In this document: one piece after another, positions 46,858-58,179 of the stretch
How positions within the stretch are numbered: the stretch's first letter is position 1
Layout of the letters: each line of letters opens with the position of its first letter
Source: Pleurostoma richardsiae
Lineage: Eukaryota > Ascomycota > Sordariomycetes > Calosphaeriales > Pleurostomataceae
Assembly (NCBI GenBank): GCA_030052745.1
Contig: JANBVO010000020.1
Location: forward strand, 62,001-126,000
DNA: 64,000 bases
Direction of reading: 5' to 3'
Notes under the pieces: generated by a model
What the model saw: only the letters and a program-made list of their open reading frames with translations
The model's database searches: none
Told to the model about the DNA's origin: nothing
Made by a program: the position numbers and the translations under genes

Positions 46858-48778
46858 ATGTTTCCAGACAAGATGGGTTCTGTAAAGCCCCTCCGACCCG
46901 TTCGAATTATGAGTATATCGGGGTCTCCTAGTGATCGACGCGATGCACTCAGCAAGAACGCCACATCAGATGAGCCGATGGATGTCTTCGTGGGAGATTG
47001 GATGTCTGAGCTCAACATGCCCAGACGTGCCTTTGAGGTCACCCATGGTTTAGGAACTGGTTATGAGACCACATTCCTCGAGGCCCTCGAGCCTGCTCTC
47101 GAACGCCTTGCTGCAAGGCGGAGCAAACTTATCACGAATGCTGGCTCTGTAGCCACGAAAGCTTTGTTTGATACAGTTGTCTCCTTGGTAGAGAGCCGAG
47201 CACTCGGACTTTCGGTTGCCTGGGTCGAGGGTGATGAGGTTCTGGGGATGGTACAGTCGATCAGAGCTAGCGGGTCTAAGCTCACACACATCAGCACCGG
47301 CCAGGCGCTCCAAGACTGGCCGTACGAACCGATCTTCGCCCAATGTTATCTAGGCGGAATGGCAATTGCAAAGGCATTGGAGGGAGCAGACATCGTCGTT
47401 TGTGGAAGAGTTGCGGACGCGTCCCCCATTGTTGGCGCTGCGGCTTGGTGGCATAGCTGGCCCCGCACAGCGTTTGACCAACTAGCACGGGCTCTGATTG
47501 CTGGGCACCTGATTGAATGCTCAACCTATGTGACCGGCGGCGATTTCTCTGGGTTCAAGGGTCTCGATTTCTCTCAGGTCCATGATATGGGATACCCTAT
47601 TGCGGAGATCGCTTGGGATGGCGACGTCGTTATTACCAAACCGAACAGAACTGGCGGACTTGTCAGCGTCGAGACCTGCAAAGAACAACTTCTTTATGAG
47701 ATCCAAGGTGCCTACTACTTCAACTGCGACGTCACGGCGGTCATCGACCAGGCAAAGTTTACTGAAATTGGCAAGGAGAGGGTGAGACTGTCTGGGGTGA
47801 CGGGGCTGCCACCACCCAAAACCACCAAAGTTGGCATCACAGCAGATGGCGGCTACACAGCCGAGCTCCATTGGGCTGCTGTAGGGCTAGACATTACGGA
47901 AAAGGCGAAGATGCTTGAAGCTCTTCTCAGGGACAGCCTGGGCGAGGAGCGACTTTCCAGACTATCCAAGTTCGAGCTTACCGTATACGGCTCTGTGCCA
48001 GAGAACCCGCGAAGTCAGAATGCGGCAACAGTCGACTTGAGACTTGTTGCCCAGGCAAGAGATAAGGATGCACTGTCAATAAAGAACTTCAGCCGACCTA
48101 TGTTTGATATCATTATGCAGACTTACCCGGCAGCCACGATGCACCCTGACAGACGAACAGGTGATCCAGCGCCAGTAAGTGACTGGCATCTCAGCCGTTT
48201 TCCCCTTGTCACTGGGTCTGCTCGAGACTACTGTGGCGCGAGACTGACATAACGGGCTCCAGTTCCAAGAATATTTTCCGACGCTTATTCCGCAGCCGAC
48301 AACAACGATACACTTCTCCGATCCGGAAATGAAATCTTTGACTGTGCCCCCTCCCGAGGTCACAATCGATCCCCCTCAGCAGCCTTCCTCCGAATCAACG
48401 GCACCGCTATCGCTAGATGCATACGGCCCGACAACCCGTGCACCCCTTGGATACGTCGTCATGGCGCGAGCGGGAGACAAGGGGTCAAATTGTAATGTCG
48501 GCTTCTTCGTAAGGCATGAAGCGGAATGGCCGTGGCTCCGCTCTCTGTTGAGTACGGAGACATTCATCGACCTGATGCAGGACGACTACAAGGGGCAGCG
48601 AATCGATCGCATGGAGTTCCCGAATCTTTGGGCGGTTCACTTCCTGCTGCACGACCATCTCGACCGCGGAGTCTGCGCCAACTCGACATATGATGTCCTC
48701 GGAAAGTTCATCGCTGAGTATATCAGGTGCAAAATGGTTGATATTCCAAGCGCTTTCCTAGAGAAGGGCAGAGTCTAA
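46858..48778 (+). CDS. AtuA/DUF1446 family protein, two-domain
   Basis: Two exons (46858-48174, 48263-48778) encode 610 residues. The N-terminal DUF1446 domain shows VRIMSISGSPSDRRDAL, LITNAGSVATKALFDTVVSL, ADIVVCGRVADASPIVGAAAWW and SSYVTGG-like CSTYVTGGDFSGFKGLD. After a Pro-rich linker the AtuA C-terminal domain begins LGYVVMARAGDKGSNCNVGFFVRH, with the conserved AR-GDKG motif. In bacteria AtuA belongs to acyclic-terpene (citronellol/geraniol) catabolism, but the reaction is not established and many homologues lie in other degradative clusters. There is no membrane segment or signal peptide. An in-frame ATG at 46873 is an alternative start. The 88-bp intron is GT-AG in phase 0. Confidence 0.88.
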
Positions 48779-49510
48779 CAACGAGACTCACACTACTGTT
48801 CTAAGCGTAGCAGCCACAGTCAAACGTGACTACTGTAGATATTTCTTAACTAATCTTTTTGGGATCCTCGAAACTCGGTGTTCTACGCGGTATCGGCTCC
48901 ATGACTACTGCCTGACCAAGGTTGTGAGAAGATTGAAGACCAGGAGCGTTTGCCTCCGGCTTAGAACTCGGTAGGCGGCTTGCACGACTAATATATGTAT
49001 CGTCTTTTCTTAGTAAGGCCATCGCGCCTCGATCCGCAGTGCCTAACTTCGAGACTTCAACGAGATGTCACTCAATGGCGATCAAGAGTGTACCGGTACC
49101 GGCCTCGAGTGACAAGATAAGCTCCTTTCCCCTCACCTACGCATCAGCTTCCGACCTTATCGCCCTAGTCCCCGGTCGCTCCTCCGGCCGGCCGGTTGTG
49201 CCATCCCCGAACGAGCCCCCCTTTGGGATGGCCTGCCAAGTGACTGAGAGATAACGCTAGTTACCTAGATGCATGTATTAGACTCCAACGATTCGCTCAA
49301 GCGACCGAATGCGGCGGCTCGACTTGTTTGCGCCTGATGAAGGTCGCTGTCCCTCACGCGTCGGCATTCCGCGTCACCTGAACTCGGCTGTTGATCTCCG
49401 TAATCGTACATCAATCACTTGAGTATACGGCCACTATTCAGCAGCATATCGATTCGAGAAAAGAATTGTATACTTTTTGTAGTATATACCTCCTTTTCCT
49501 CTGACGAGCA
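48779..49510. other. Intergenic, promoter of the third Zn2Cys6 gene
   Basis: 732 bp, no gene recognised. CGG/CCG triplets are frequent around 49180-49200 and 49310-49370 (for example CCGGCCGGCCGG). The region near 49440-49500 is AT-rich with TATACC, suggesting a core promoter close to the start codon. Confidence 0.4.
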
Positions 49511-52027
49511 ATGGATGGATATTCAATTCAAGATGATGCGACCAGCGGGCTCAGTGTCCAGTCACAGAAGAATCGGCCCCTGAAGAGACCTCGAGTCGCA
49601 ATGGCTTGCCAGAGATGTAAGATCAGGAAGCAGATAAGTGCTCATCAAGACTTTAGGAGGTATCATTTCATGCGTCTAACAGTATTATCTACAAATGCAA
49701 CGGTCAGCAACCCTGCTCCAATTGCCAAGACTTCCAGGCAGTCTGCGAGTATTCGCCCTCAAAAACTTTGTCCAACATATCCCGCCAACGAAACCAGGAG
49801 TCCTTCAGGGTGATGCAAGACCGTATCGCCGAGCTCGAAGCGGTAATCACCAGAGAGGGCATCAGTCTTCCCGCTGAACATTCCTATGTGGCGAAGCGCC
49901 AGCCGTCATATCGGAGGTCGCTGTCTCCATCTACGCCTCCGCCGCCGCATAACTTAACGCCGATCGACACGCATAGAAGCCCAGACCGCCCAGCTTCCTC
50001 TCGCGCAGAGCCTGCCTTCAGCACGGTGGCTGAAATCCTACGAGATCTTTCTCTTGAGGCATCAGGGGGTTATATTGGTGCCTCTTCGCAAATCACGATG
50101 GGAAGGCTGATAGGCTCCATCGTTCAGGCCAAGGAATATTCTTGTAACAGTTCTAAGGGCACTGCATGGGAGCATCTCAGCCCAAAATCTGCAAATTCTG
50201 CACCCCCTACGTCTGAGACCGACTTTGACCTCTCTCGAGTGCCAACTCATGTTGCCGAAAGGCTCTTCAGGGGTTACATTCGACACATCTCCACCCGCTG
50301 GCCGGTTCTGCAGACTCCCCAGGTGCAACGCCTCCATGTGAGCAGAGACTCGCTCTCGGACACTTTCAAGTGCGTACTTTCCAAGACGGAACGACAATTG
50401 AACAGGAGCTGATCATTTTCAGGAGTTGCGCACTTCACCTAATCTACGCCATTGGTGGCCGCTTTCTCGAGACTACTGGGGAGACCGGCGACTTCTTCCC
50501 CGACAAGCACTATGAAGAGGCTCTCAAGTACCTGGATGAGATCTTGCGGTATCATGACCTTCGGTCGGTACAGTTGCTGCTACTCCTGTCGATTTATAGC
50601 TTGAGGGCACCTAGGGGACCTGGTGCTTGGACATACGTCGGCATGGCCATGCGCGAATGCATCGATATGGGCCTCCATCGCCGAACGCACAAGAAGCAAA
50701 GCGCATTAGATCACGAAATGAGAAAGCGAGTGTTTTGGTGCTGTTATTGCCTCGATCGGCAGGTTTCAATCATCCTGGGGAGGCCATTCGCAATCTCAGA
50801 CCGGGATATCGATGTTGAGGTGAGATCATCGGTGGTCCAACGCGCTGTGCAGCCGAGCTAACTTGGACAAAGCTGCCCTTTGATATCAATGAGGCGTTTG
50901 AGGACTCTTCGGTAATAGAACGGGCGGCAGAAGCAGCGGCCAAGGCCATATCCCCAGGTCCGCAACCCCGGTCAACTTCGATGACGGGCTTCATCCACAT
51001 TTGCCGGCTGAGGATCATAGAGTCCAATATCCAGCAAAGCATATACCGCGTTGACAGACCCTTCGATGTCACCGAGACGGACGTGGAGCATTTTATCCGG
51101 CAGCTCGATGAATGGAAAGCAAACATGCCGAATGATGCGCGCAATCGTGAGCTTCCGAACGTCGACTCCATGTGCGTTGATGGATATGACTATTATGTGG
51201 GATTTTCCTTCCTTCTTCCCCTAAGTATAGTCGAGTCTGACGCCCACCACAGATGGTGTATTACTACAAGTGCCTGAGATATTTACTACACCCAGTCATC
51301 TTGTCCTCGGATCAGTCCGACACCCGCTTTCTGCGGAAGTGTGCGGAAGCCTGCGGCGGAGTGTGCAGAACTTACAAGAAGCTCCATCAGACCGTACCAG
51401 TCGGATTCTCCGTCATGGCCTTGCATTCGGTATTCTTAGCGGGCAAGTAGCAGTCAGTCTAAGTCTCTAGAATGTATGTCTAACTGTACGACAGGGCTTA
51501 CCCTCATATATTGCGTGTGGGCTTCACCCAAGGAGCTGTTCAACACGAGAACGAGCAATGACATGAACGCGTGCAGCATCGTCCTGTACATCATCACCGA
51601 GCGCTGGCCTGGGGCCAGGCAATGCAGGGATGCCTACGAAAGCATAAAGCAGTCTGTGCTTGATTCTATCGAAGACAGCGAGTATCAGCCACGAAAGGCG
51701 GTCACTAACCTACGACCCGGCCTGCAGGCCGCGTTACAGACAGTCGGACAACAGGAAGAAGGGAATCTAGAATTTACTGCGCTGGTGACAAACATGGCGG
51801 GTGGCCCTGCGGCAATGGCTCTTGGTGAGGACAGGCTGGAGGCCTTGGCTTCACTCGACTGCAGCGGGAATGACTTGACCTTCACTCCCTTCAATTTTGC
51901 GTTGCCACTCGATGGCATGTTTCTGGATTTTCACGGCCCAGAGGGCATGAGTGGGATGGATATGCACATGGACTTGCTCGGCGCGGCAGAGACTCCGGGG
52001 CCGGAGTGGATGGGAGTCAAGAGTTGA
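49511..52027 (+). CDS. Zn2Cys6 transcription factor with an AT-AC intron
   Basis: Six exons (49511-49633, 49693-50369, 50423-50819, 50873-51196, 51253-51442, 51495-52027) encode 747 residues. The zinc cluster Cys33, 36, 43, 49, 52, 59 is split after residue 41. Only a 59-nt intron beginning ATAAGT and ending TCTAC restores the exact Cx2Cx6Cx5Cx2Cx6C spacing (CKIRKQ then KCNGQQPC). The fungal_trans domain shows LHLIYAIGGRFLE, RECIDMGLHRRTH, RKRVFWCCYCLDRQVSIILGRP and GFIHICRLRIIES. Intron 5 (51443-51494) has a GC donor, GCAAGT, and restores SVFLAGLTLIYCVW. Sited among the catabolic genes, it is the likely pathway-specific activator, responding to a substrate or intermediate. Confidence 0.88.
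49634..49692 (+). other. AT-AC intron inside the zinc-cluster coding region
   Basis: The 59-nt intron starts ATAAGT, carries a branch-like TCTAAC and ends CTAC. Its size and branch point are those of ordinary fungal introns. Canonical GT-AG choices in the same place either break the reading frame or leave a 23-nt intron and disrupt the cysteine spacing. Confidence 0.75.
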
Positions 52028-52074
52028 TGATCTCTCCGGTTGGAACTACTAAACATGCTGTCTACTTACTCAGC

Positions 52075-52923
52075 TCATACCCCCTTCTTGATAAAATCTG
52101 CCCACGCCTCGATGATCCGGTCGGTATCCCGGTCCAGGGAGAAGTTTGCGCCTCCAATGAGAACGGGAGTGATGTCAGGCCTCAGCTTGCGGACATTCTC
52201 GAAGTGAGGATACAGAACGTCATCCGTGGCGCACATGGCTAATATTGGACAAGAAGCTCGCCTGAAGAAAGTTTCCTTGTCCTGCGCCCAGATGGCGCCG
52301 TAAATCTGGTTGCGCCCTTTCCATGCACGTATGTGATCGATCGCCTCGCGTTGATGAAGGTCGACATCCTCTCCGACACCCATATTCCGTAGATACTCCC
52401 ATGTCTTCAGTAGATGAGACCCATCTCGCACAGGCTGGTTGAACGGTGCAAAGAAGCGGTCCTTCATCTTCGCCCTCTCTTCGGCACTCATGACGCTGGG
52501 TCCCACCATGCCTATACTCTTCACCGCCTCTGGATAAACAGTAGCCATTTCGATAGCCAGAGACGCTCCTGTATGGTGACCAAGGACGTGGAAGGTTTTT
52601 CCCGGCCCGGCTATCCCAAGCGTGTTGAAAGCTTGCATGAAGACGTCAATATACCATCTGGTACCGTGCGTAAGGATTTCTTGGATCGCTGTTTCGGATG
52701 GATCGAAGGAAGACCCAAAACCTGGCATGTCTGGTGCGTAGCAAGCATAGCCTTCCGCGTGGAAATGTTCTATCAACTTGACATATGACTTAGACGAGGA
52801 TGCCGACTTGTGCAGGAAGACTAAAACATCGAGCGGAGGCCGATCTCGGGGAAGCGCATAGTGGTAATGCAACTGGCCGTGGGGAGTGTCGACATATGCT
52901 TTCTTAATGCTATTGGCCTCCAT
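52075..52923 (-). CDS. Alpha/beta hydrolase-fold protein with an atypical triad
   Basis: A single exon encodes 282 residues from MEANSIKKAYVDT to ADFIKKGV. The fold is clear: VLVFLHKSASSSKSYVKLIEHF, CYAPDMPGFGSS, HVLGHHTGASLAIEMA, LRRP-like CPILAMCATDDVLYPHFENVRKL. The nucleophile elbow, normally G-x-Ser-x-G, reads G115-H-H117-T-G119, so the usual Ser is a His. Near the C-terminus, where a catalytic His is expected after GG, the sequence is GGANFSLD. The protein may therefore be a non-canonical hydrolase, lyase or aid to spontaneous decay, as is argued for RutD, which also lacks Ser at that point. It sits 47 bp from the end of the Zn2Cys6 gene, on the opposite strand. The codon before the ATG is GTG, so 52923 is the start. 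Confidence 0.87.
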   Translation of the reverse strand: MEANSIKKAYVDTPHGQLHYHYALPRDRPPLDVLVFLHKSASSSKSYVKLIEHFHAEGYACYAPDMPGFGSSFDPSETAIQEILTHGTRWYIDVFMQAFNTLGIAGPGKTFHVLGHHTGASLAIEMATVYPEAVKSIGMVGPSVMSAEERAKMKDRFFAPFNQPVRDGSHLLKTWEYLRNMGVGEDVDLHQREAIDHIRAWKGRNQIYGAIWAQDKETFFRRASCPILAMCATDDVLYPHFENVRKLRPDITPVLIGGANFSLDRDTDRIIEAWADFIKKGV

Positions 52924-53290
52924 CACGTCGAAAAGGAAACGCAGAACTGAGCAGCCTAGGTTATACGCGTCTTATGAAGCCGGGTCAAAGCAGGTACTTG
53001 TTAATTTATATCTTAAACGTGCATGAGGATGGGTCTAGTTAGGCCCCGCATCCATCGGAACCGGAACCTTTGTCTGCGAAAGTCGGCTTCAGCCTAGTGA
53101 TCCAGTTTTGGGGTTGTAGTATAAGGACGTTCGCTTGTTGACATGGTGTTTACCAACCATTCTTTCGTGCTCTGAGACGCTCGATCTGGCATTGTAGAAC
53201 CTATCGTCACTACTTCCGTGTTGAGATTAAAGAGTTTACGGGGATTTATTTATCAACGAATGCCCGGTACAAGCACAGCACATCTAGTAT
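52924..53290. other. Intergenic, promoter of the hydrolase
   Basis: 367 bp between the hydrolase start and the stop of the flavin reductase-like gene. It contains ATCGGAACCGGAACC near 53056-53070; nothing more is recognised. Confidence 0.4.
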
Positions 53291-54346
53291 TTACGCGATA
53301 TCTGTCTGAGATTTCGACTCTTCTGCTTTCTGAAGAATTGCATCCACGCTCGGCTCCTGTCGCAACAGTCTAAACGTTGTGGGCCTCGGAATCTCAAAAC
53401 CTTGAAGACAGGTCCCGTAAGTGATTCCACCGGCTCTAAATATCGGCCGCAACTTTTGTATGTCCACAGTCGCTCTATCGTCTCCGATGGCGTCTTTCCA
53501 GACATGAAACCTGACAGCCTCAACGAGAACGAGCGTTCCGGTCCGCTCTCCCGAAACCTTGCTAAAAAGATCTTGCTTGGAGTGTAGCTTGCACTCCACT
53601 GAGAAAGGCGACTCGCCAACATAGGGGCAACTCACGACTTCACCGGCAAGAGGAGTGAGGCCTGTTAGCTCCCATTCTGAAATGTGAGGCGGAGTGTTCA
53701 CTGATGCCATGTTTGCAGCTCTGCATATGTCAGCACTAAAATCACCATATATTTGGCTTGCACCAGGTTGCGCAAGAGTCGTCGATTAGGCACATACTCG
53801 ACAATCCAATCGCTTGTCATGCTTATGCAAAGCTCTCCAGTGGCTAGGACATTCCTAAGAGTATCGTTCTGTTGCTTCCCAGTCAAAGACAGAGAATAGA
53901 GCGGAGGCTAAAGATGTTAAAAAGAAGTGATCGACCAAGGGAAGGGAGACAACACGTACGTCCGCGACGACATTCTGAAAATAGGAAATAGGGGCCAGGT
54001 TGTTTGTCTTGCCATCCGCTGTCCGCGTGCTAACCAAGGCAATGGGACGCGGGACCGTGGTTGATATCATGAGCTTGTAGTTCATGACAGGCGCTCGGCC
54101 TTCTTCGAATGGATCAATGGAAATAAGGCTGTGAGCTTTCCAATCCTCGGAGGAGGCTCCGCCTCCAACTTTCCATTCCGTATCTGGTGCTTTTGAAAGA
54201 GCCCACGCATCATTATATCTGTAGCCGGGTCGACTAGCTTGAGCGGCCTCAAAGTCTTCATACGGATTGCGATTGATTAGAGCTTCCTTGTCGACCGCCT
54301 CTATAGGGAGCGCGTCGCCGAGGCTGTTGGCCGTCGCTGGTGACAT
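53291..54346 (-). CDS. Flavin reductase-like, FMN-binding split-barrel protein
   Basis: Three exons (54346-53960, 53907-53798, 53720-53291) encode 308 residues. The FMN-binding split-barrel signature is STTVPRPIALVSTRTADGKTN, followed by LAPISYFQNVVADPPLYSLSL, TLRNVLATGELCISM, DWIVEAANMASV and SPFSVECKL. The second junction uses the GTATGT donor; an alternative, read-through frame ends early. Such proteins reduce FMN with NAD(P)H, often to feed a two-component monooxygenase, or catalyse flavin-linked steps themselves. The natural partner here is the FMN monooxygenase at 42809-44559. It is divergent from the NCS1 permease, sharing a 759-bp promoter. Confidence 0.88.
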
Positions 54347-55105
54347 TTTCGAGGTGGCAATGGGGGATTGTCCGGGGTCCGAGGTAGGCTTGGCTGGCCG
54401 CTGACGGTCAAGTAATCACGTATAGCTTTAGCCTATACCACGAGCAACAGGTAGAAACACTACAGCCTGGTTGCGGCGCATGCTTCCCGATGGAACAAGG
54501 GGAATTACAAAGGAGCACTCGCGGGTGCTAAGAGGCCATGGGTAGCTGCTAGCATTTCCCCGAGATCGCTTCCGAATACCCGATGGATCTTTCCGGATAA
54601 CAACTTCTCGCGAACGGGCATGTGGGGACCGGCCTACAGCCTAACCTACTTCTAGTCCCCTATCCTTATCTTTCACTCTCCCGCTAGCCGACCCAACACT
54701 GTTAGCCTGTTTTATTCGGCCTAGTAATTCTCGGAACGGATCTGCCATCGTCCTTCCATTAGATAGCGGCCCCCTTGGTTGCCTCCAAGTCAACATGTCC
54801 AGTCCTCCCATGTGTCTGTATCAGCTCTTGATGTCGGGTTCTTTCGATCCGAGTATTGGAGGAGGCTACAAGGCGGCAGGATATCTTACAACATACACCA
54901 CTTGTTTCCGTGACGCTCATGATGTCGATATTGGCTTCGCAAGACCCGATCCTGCCTTGCTACCTTGACCTCTGATTCGGCCGAGACGCTTAATCAACAC
55001 ACTTCCTCTATATTAGTCCGGGAGTTCGCTCTTCTTTGCATGGGTTCGAGCTACAATTAACGTGCCTGAATTCCATCTGCTCGTAGGGCGGCATCGTTAA
55101 CAATC
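54347..55105. promoter_or_regulatory. Divergent promoter region, flavin reductase / NCS1 permease
   Basis: A gene-free 759-bp spacer between outward-facing starts. TTCCGAATACCCGATGG and CTTCCCGATGG (near 54486-54583) partly resemble the CCGACGG sites of the other cluster promoters but are not exact copies. Confidence 0.4.
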
Positions 55106-57163
55106 ATGTTCCCCAAACTAAGACTCCCTCGGACATTCCATTCGGTCGTCGTGAACAAGGACGCCCATGACACGCGCTGGGCTAACCCCGATATTCTTCC
55201 CGTGGCCCCTGAACAGCAGCAGTACACATGGAGGGCTTTTTTCGGTTACTGGTTCACCATAGGCATGACAACAACTGTCTGGTATGCAGTCCAAGCCCTT
55301 GATCTTGGGAGGACAGATGAAGGAGACACTGACACATTTTCCTATAGGGCCCTAAGTTCGTCTCACCTCGCCAATGGACTCGATGCCGGTGCAGCAATCG
55401 GAGGCATTTTCGTAGGCTCAGTATTGTCATGCCTAGTCGCCTTCTTCTGTTCTGAGCCGGGTGTAAGTCAACTGTTTGCCTAGTGGTGGCGTCCTTTTAG
55501 GATGTCCATATGCTGAACATCCGCCTTCAGATTCGATACCACTTAGGCTTCCCTATGATGAGCCGGGCGACCTTTGGAATGTATGGATCATATTTTGTGA
55601 TTATTCTGAAGTGCTTTGTCAACTTCATCTTGTAAGTCGTTTCATCATTTTGAATACTTCTCTGGTGTAGAAGGTACTTGAATAGACGACTAAGCAATGT
55701 CTTCATAGCTTCGGGATACAGTCTTTCTGGGGCGGTCAAGCCATGGCCGTGATCCTCTCGGCTGTGTTTCCAAGTTTCGCTCACATGGAGAACACTCTCC
55801 CGGAGTCTGCAGGCATCACAACTCAGCAACTTGTCGGCTTCGTCATATATATCGTCGTCTTCACATCAATGATGTTCATACACCCATCAAAGCTGCAGCC
55901 TGTTCTGTTCTTCTCTCAGATTGCTATAGCGGCCACCATCGTGGGGCTCTTCATCTGGGCGATGTCTACAAATCATGGCGCCACTATCCTGCCGCCGTCC
56001 AAGAGTATTTCGAGCAGGTAAGCAGTCTTGCAGTGTTGTCCTTTTCCGTCAACCGTCCTCTAACTCTGCATTACCGGTAGCGAGCGCTCTTTCCGAATTC
56101 TGCAAGCCATAAGTTCCGTGGCCGGCGCCTGGACAGGGTCGGCAATCAGACAATCAGACTGGACTCGATACACCAAGAGTAGAAACGCCGTCGTCTGGCA
56201 TCAGCTCATCACAGGACCTGTTACCATGACCGTCTGCGCCACGTTCGGTGTAGCTGCTACGAGCGCAGTGAAAGAGATGTACGGCACGGCAATTTGGAAC
56301 CCTATTACCCTACTACAGTTCCTCATCAAGGAAGATTACAGCTCCACCACACGGGCTGGCGCTTTCTTCGCCGGGGTCGGCTTCTTCACCAGCCAGGTCT
56401 CTGTCAATCTCGTCCAGAACTCGGTGTCGTGCGGTATGGACTTGGCCTCCCTCCTCCCCAAGTACATCGACGTAACTCGAGGCTCCTTGATCATGTGCCT
56501 CGTCGGCTATCTGATTCAGCCCTGGCGATTTGTCGAGCAGCCTGGGACATTCATCGCCGTCCTTAACGCCTTCGGAATGTTCGTCTCGCCTTTGGCAGGG
56601 GTTAACTGCGTGGACTTGTAAGCTTCTATCCCTGCTAGTTGGCATGATTCTTCAACGTCACCTTTCAATATTCTCCTTATGAAACAGCTACTGACAAATT
56701 GGAACCCAGCTGGCTTATACGCAAGATGAACTGGAAGATTCCGGACCTCTACAGGGGAGATTCTGGGTCCATATACTGGTACACCTATGGATGGAATTGG
56801 CGTGCGCTGGCCGCATGGGCCTTGACAATATGGCCTTGCTTCCGTGAGCCGCCCACTCTATCGGAGATGAAATGAGCTAACACGCATGCTCCAGCTGGTT
56901 TTATTGCAACTGTATCCGGAAAGACAAACTCTCTCAGCGTTGGCTGGATTCGTACCTTCCAGGTTGCATGGGTTGTCGGTTTCTGTGGAGCGGCTGTGGT
57001 GTACTACATACTCTGTCTTATCTCTCCGCCTCCTGGGAAGCCTTATGTCCTGGAGTACCTTGACACTCCGGCAACTGTTATTGTTGGGACGCGTGCTTCA
57101 GTAGAGGACGGTAAAATGGGTCCTGCTGCCGATGTAGCCGACGTCGAGAAACAAGACCTGTGA
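55106..57163 (+). CDS. NCS1 nucleobase/heterocycle permease
   Basis: Seven exons (55106-55281, 55348-55462, 55531-55631, 55709-56017, 56081-56617, 56710-56843, 56895-57163) encode 546 residues. NCS1 features are WANPDILPVAPEQQQYTWRA before helix 1, GLDAGAAIGGIFVGS, HLGFPMMSRATFGMYGSYF, FFGIQSFWGGQAM and SDWTRYTKSRNAVVWHQL. About twelve membrane helices are expected. The first intron must be removed to give TTTVWALSSSHLANG; a read-through frame exists but adds an unrelated polar insert. Fungal NCS1 proteins import uracil, allantoin, hydantoin, cytosine/purines, thiamine, pyridoxine or nicotinamide riboside. This gene is the likely entry point for the compound degraded by the adjacent enzymes. 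Confidence 0.9.
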
Positions 57164-58179
57164 TATGTGGGCTACTTGACGGATAATAAGGCGTTGACTG
57201 TGGTCATGATTTGTGGCGAGTTGTTGCTTGAAAACCGTTACATTTAGACTCGATGCTTGAATAGATTTACAATGATCAACAGTTGCAGTAGTGAAGATGA
57301 CAACATGGTGGCGGCCTTGCCGAACGCCCTGATGCTGGTCAACAGTGTCATGCAGACAGCGGCGGCTCGTGTGCGGGCGCTGGACCGGATCTAGGACGTA
57401 CTTTCATAGCTCTCGGAGAGCGTATCAGGCGTTGAGCTCTCACGTGGTGGTTCGTGGCTGTTATGACCGCCGCTGGCGCTGTTGATGTTTTTGGGTGTCT
57501 GATGACGGCTTCGAGCAGGAAGAGGAGCAAGAGTAACGGATCGTTCTCTCGTTGTCATGGAGTCGAGTAGATTCAGTATCTTGAAGCTTTGGAGGAGCGG
57601 ACGAGAATACTTCGTATTCGGTGACTTAGTTACTACAGCATTTGGCTATCTTTGAAGGCTTCCTAGTCCACCGCGCAGTCTAGGCTGAGGGTTTGCTATA
57701 AAACCGCAGTGGCGGGCATTCCAAAGACACAATTAATGTGCCATATAAAAATGAATGTACATAGGATTCCGAGACCGTATGGCACAGAACCTACCATCGC
57801 ACAGTCACAATGTGTCTACTCAGGCACGGCTTCGCAGATCCTTGCCGGTTGATTTGTCTCCGATTCCTCCCTTGCTGATGAAGTTCACCTACAAGATCCT
57901 GAATGCTTTCGGAGCACTAGCAGCATTTGCCCGAGCAGGTGGGAGATCATCCCAGGAGAATTTCCGTAGTAAACACGATAGTTCACTCAGACCTTGAAGT
58001 CAGCCGTGAGCGGCAGATCGAATACTTCAACGTTGCTCGGATTCGGCGAGATGCCGGCGCCCTGTCCCATCCATTCTGGGGGTACCCGGTCAACGAGCAA
58101 GTCACGCTTCGATGACGAACTCGAGCCACAATTATCTGCCGATTTCAAAACCGGGACCTGCAACGAAAGGACGTTAGAT
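57164..58179. other. Intergenic between convergent genes
   Basis: 1,016 bp of 3' flank between the NCS1 permease and the chitinase. Small open frames lack any domain or splice-linked continuation. Confidence 0.45.

Noticed and set aside
49661-49692. Canonical GT-AG alternative within the zinc-cluster intron (GTATCA to AACAG)
   Set aside because: It would be only 23 nt and would insert residues that break the Cx6C spacing.
55282-55347. Polar insert in a read-through version of the NCS1 first exon
   Set aside because: The 66-bp segment has GTATGC, a CTGAC branch and TATAG borders, and its removal restores the conserved helix.
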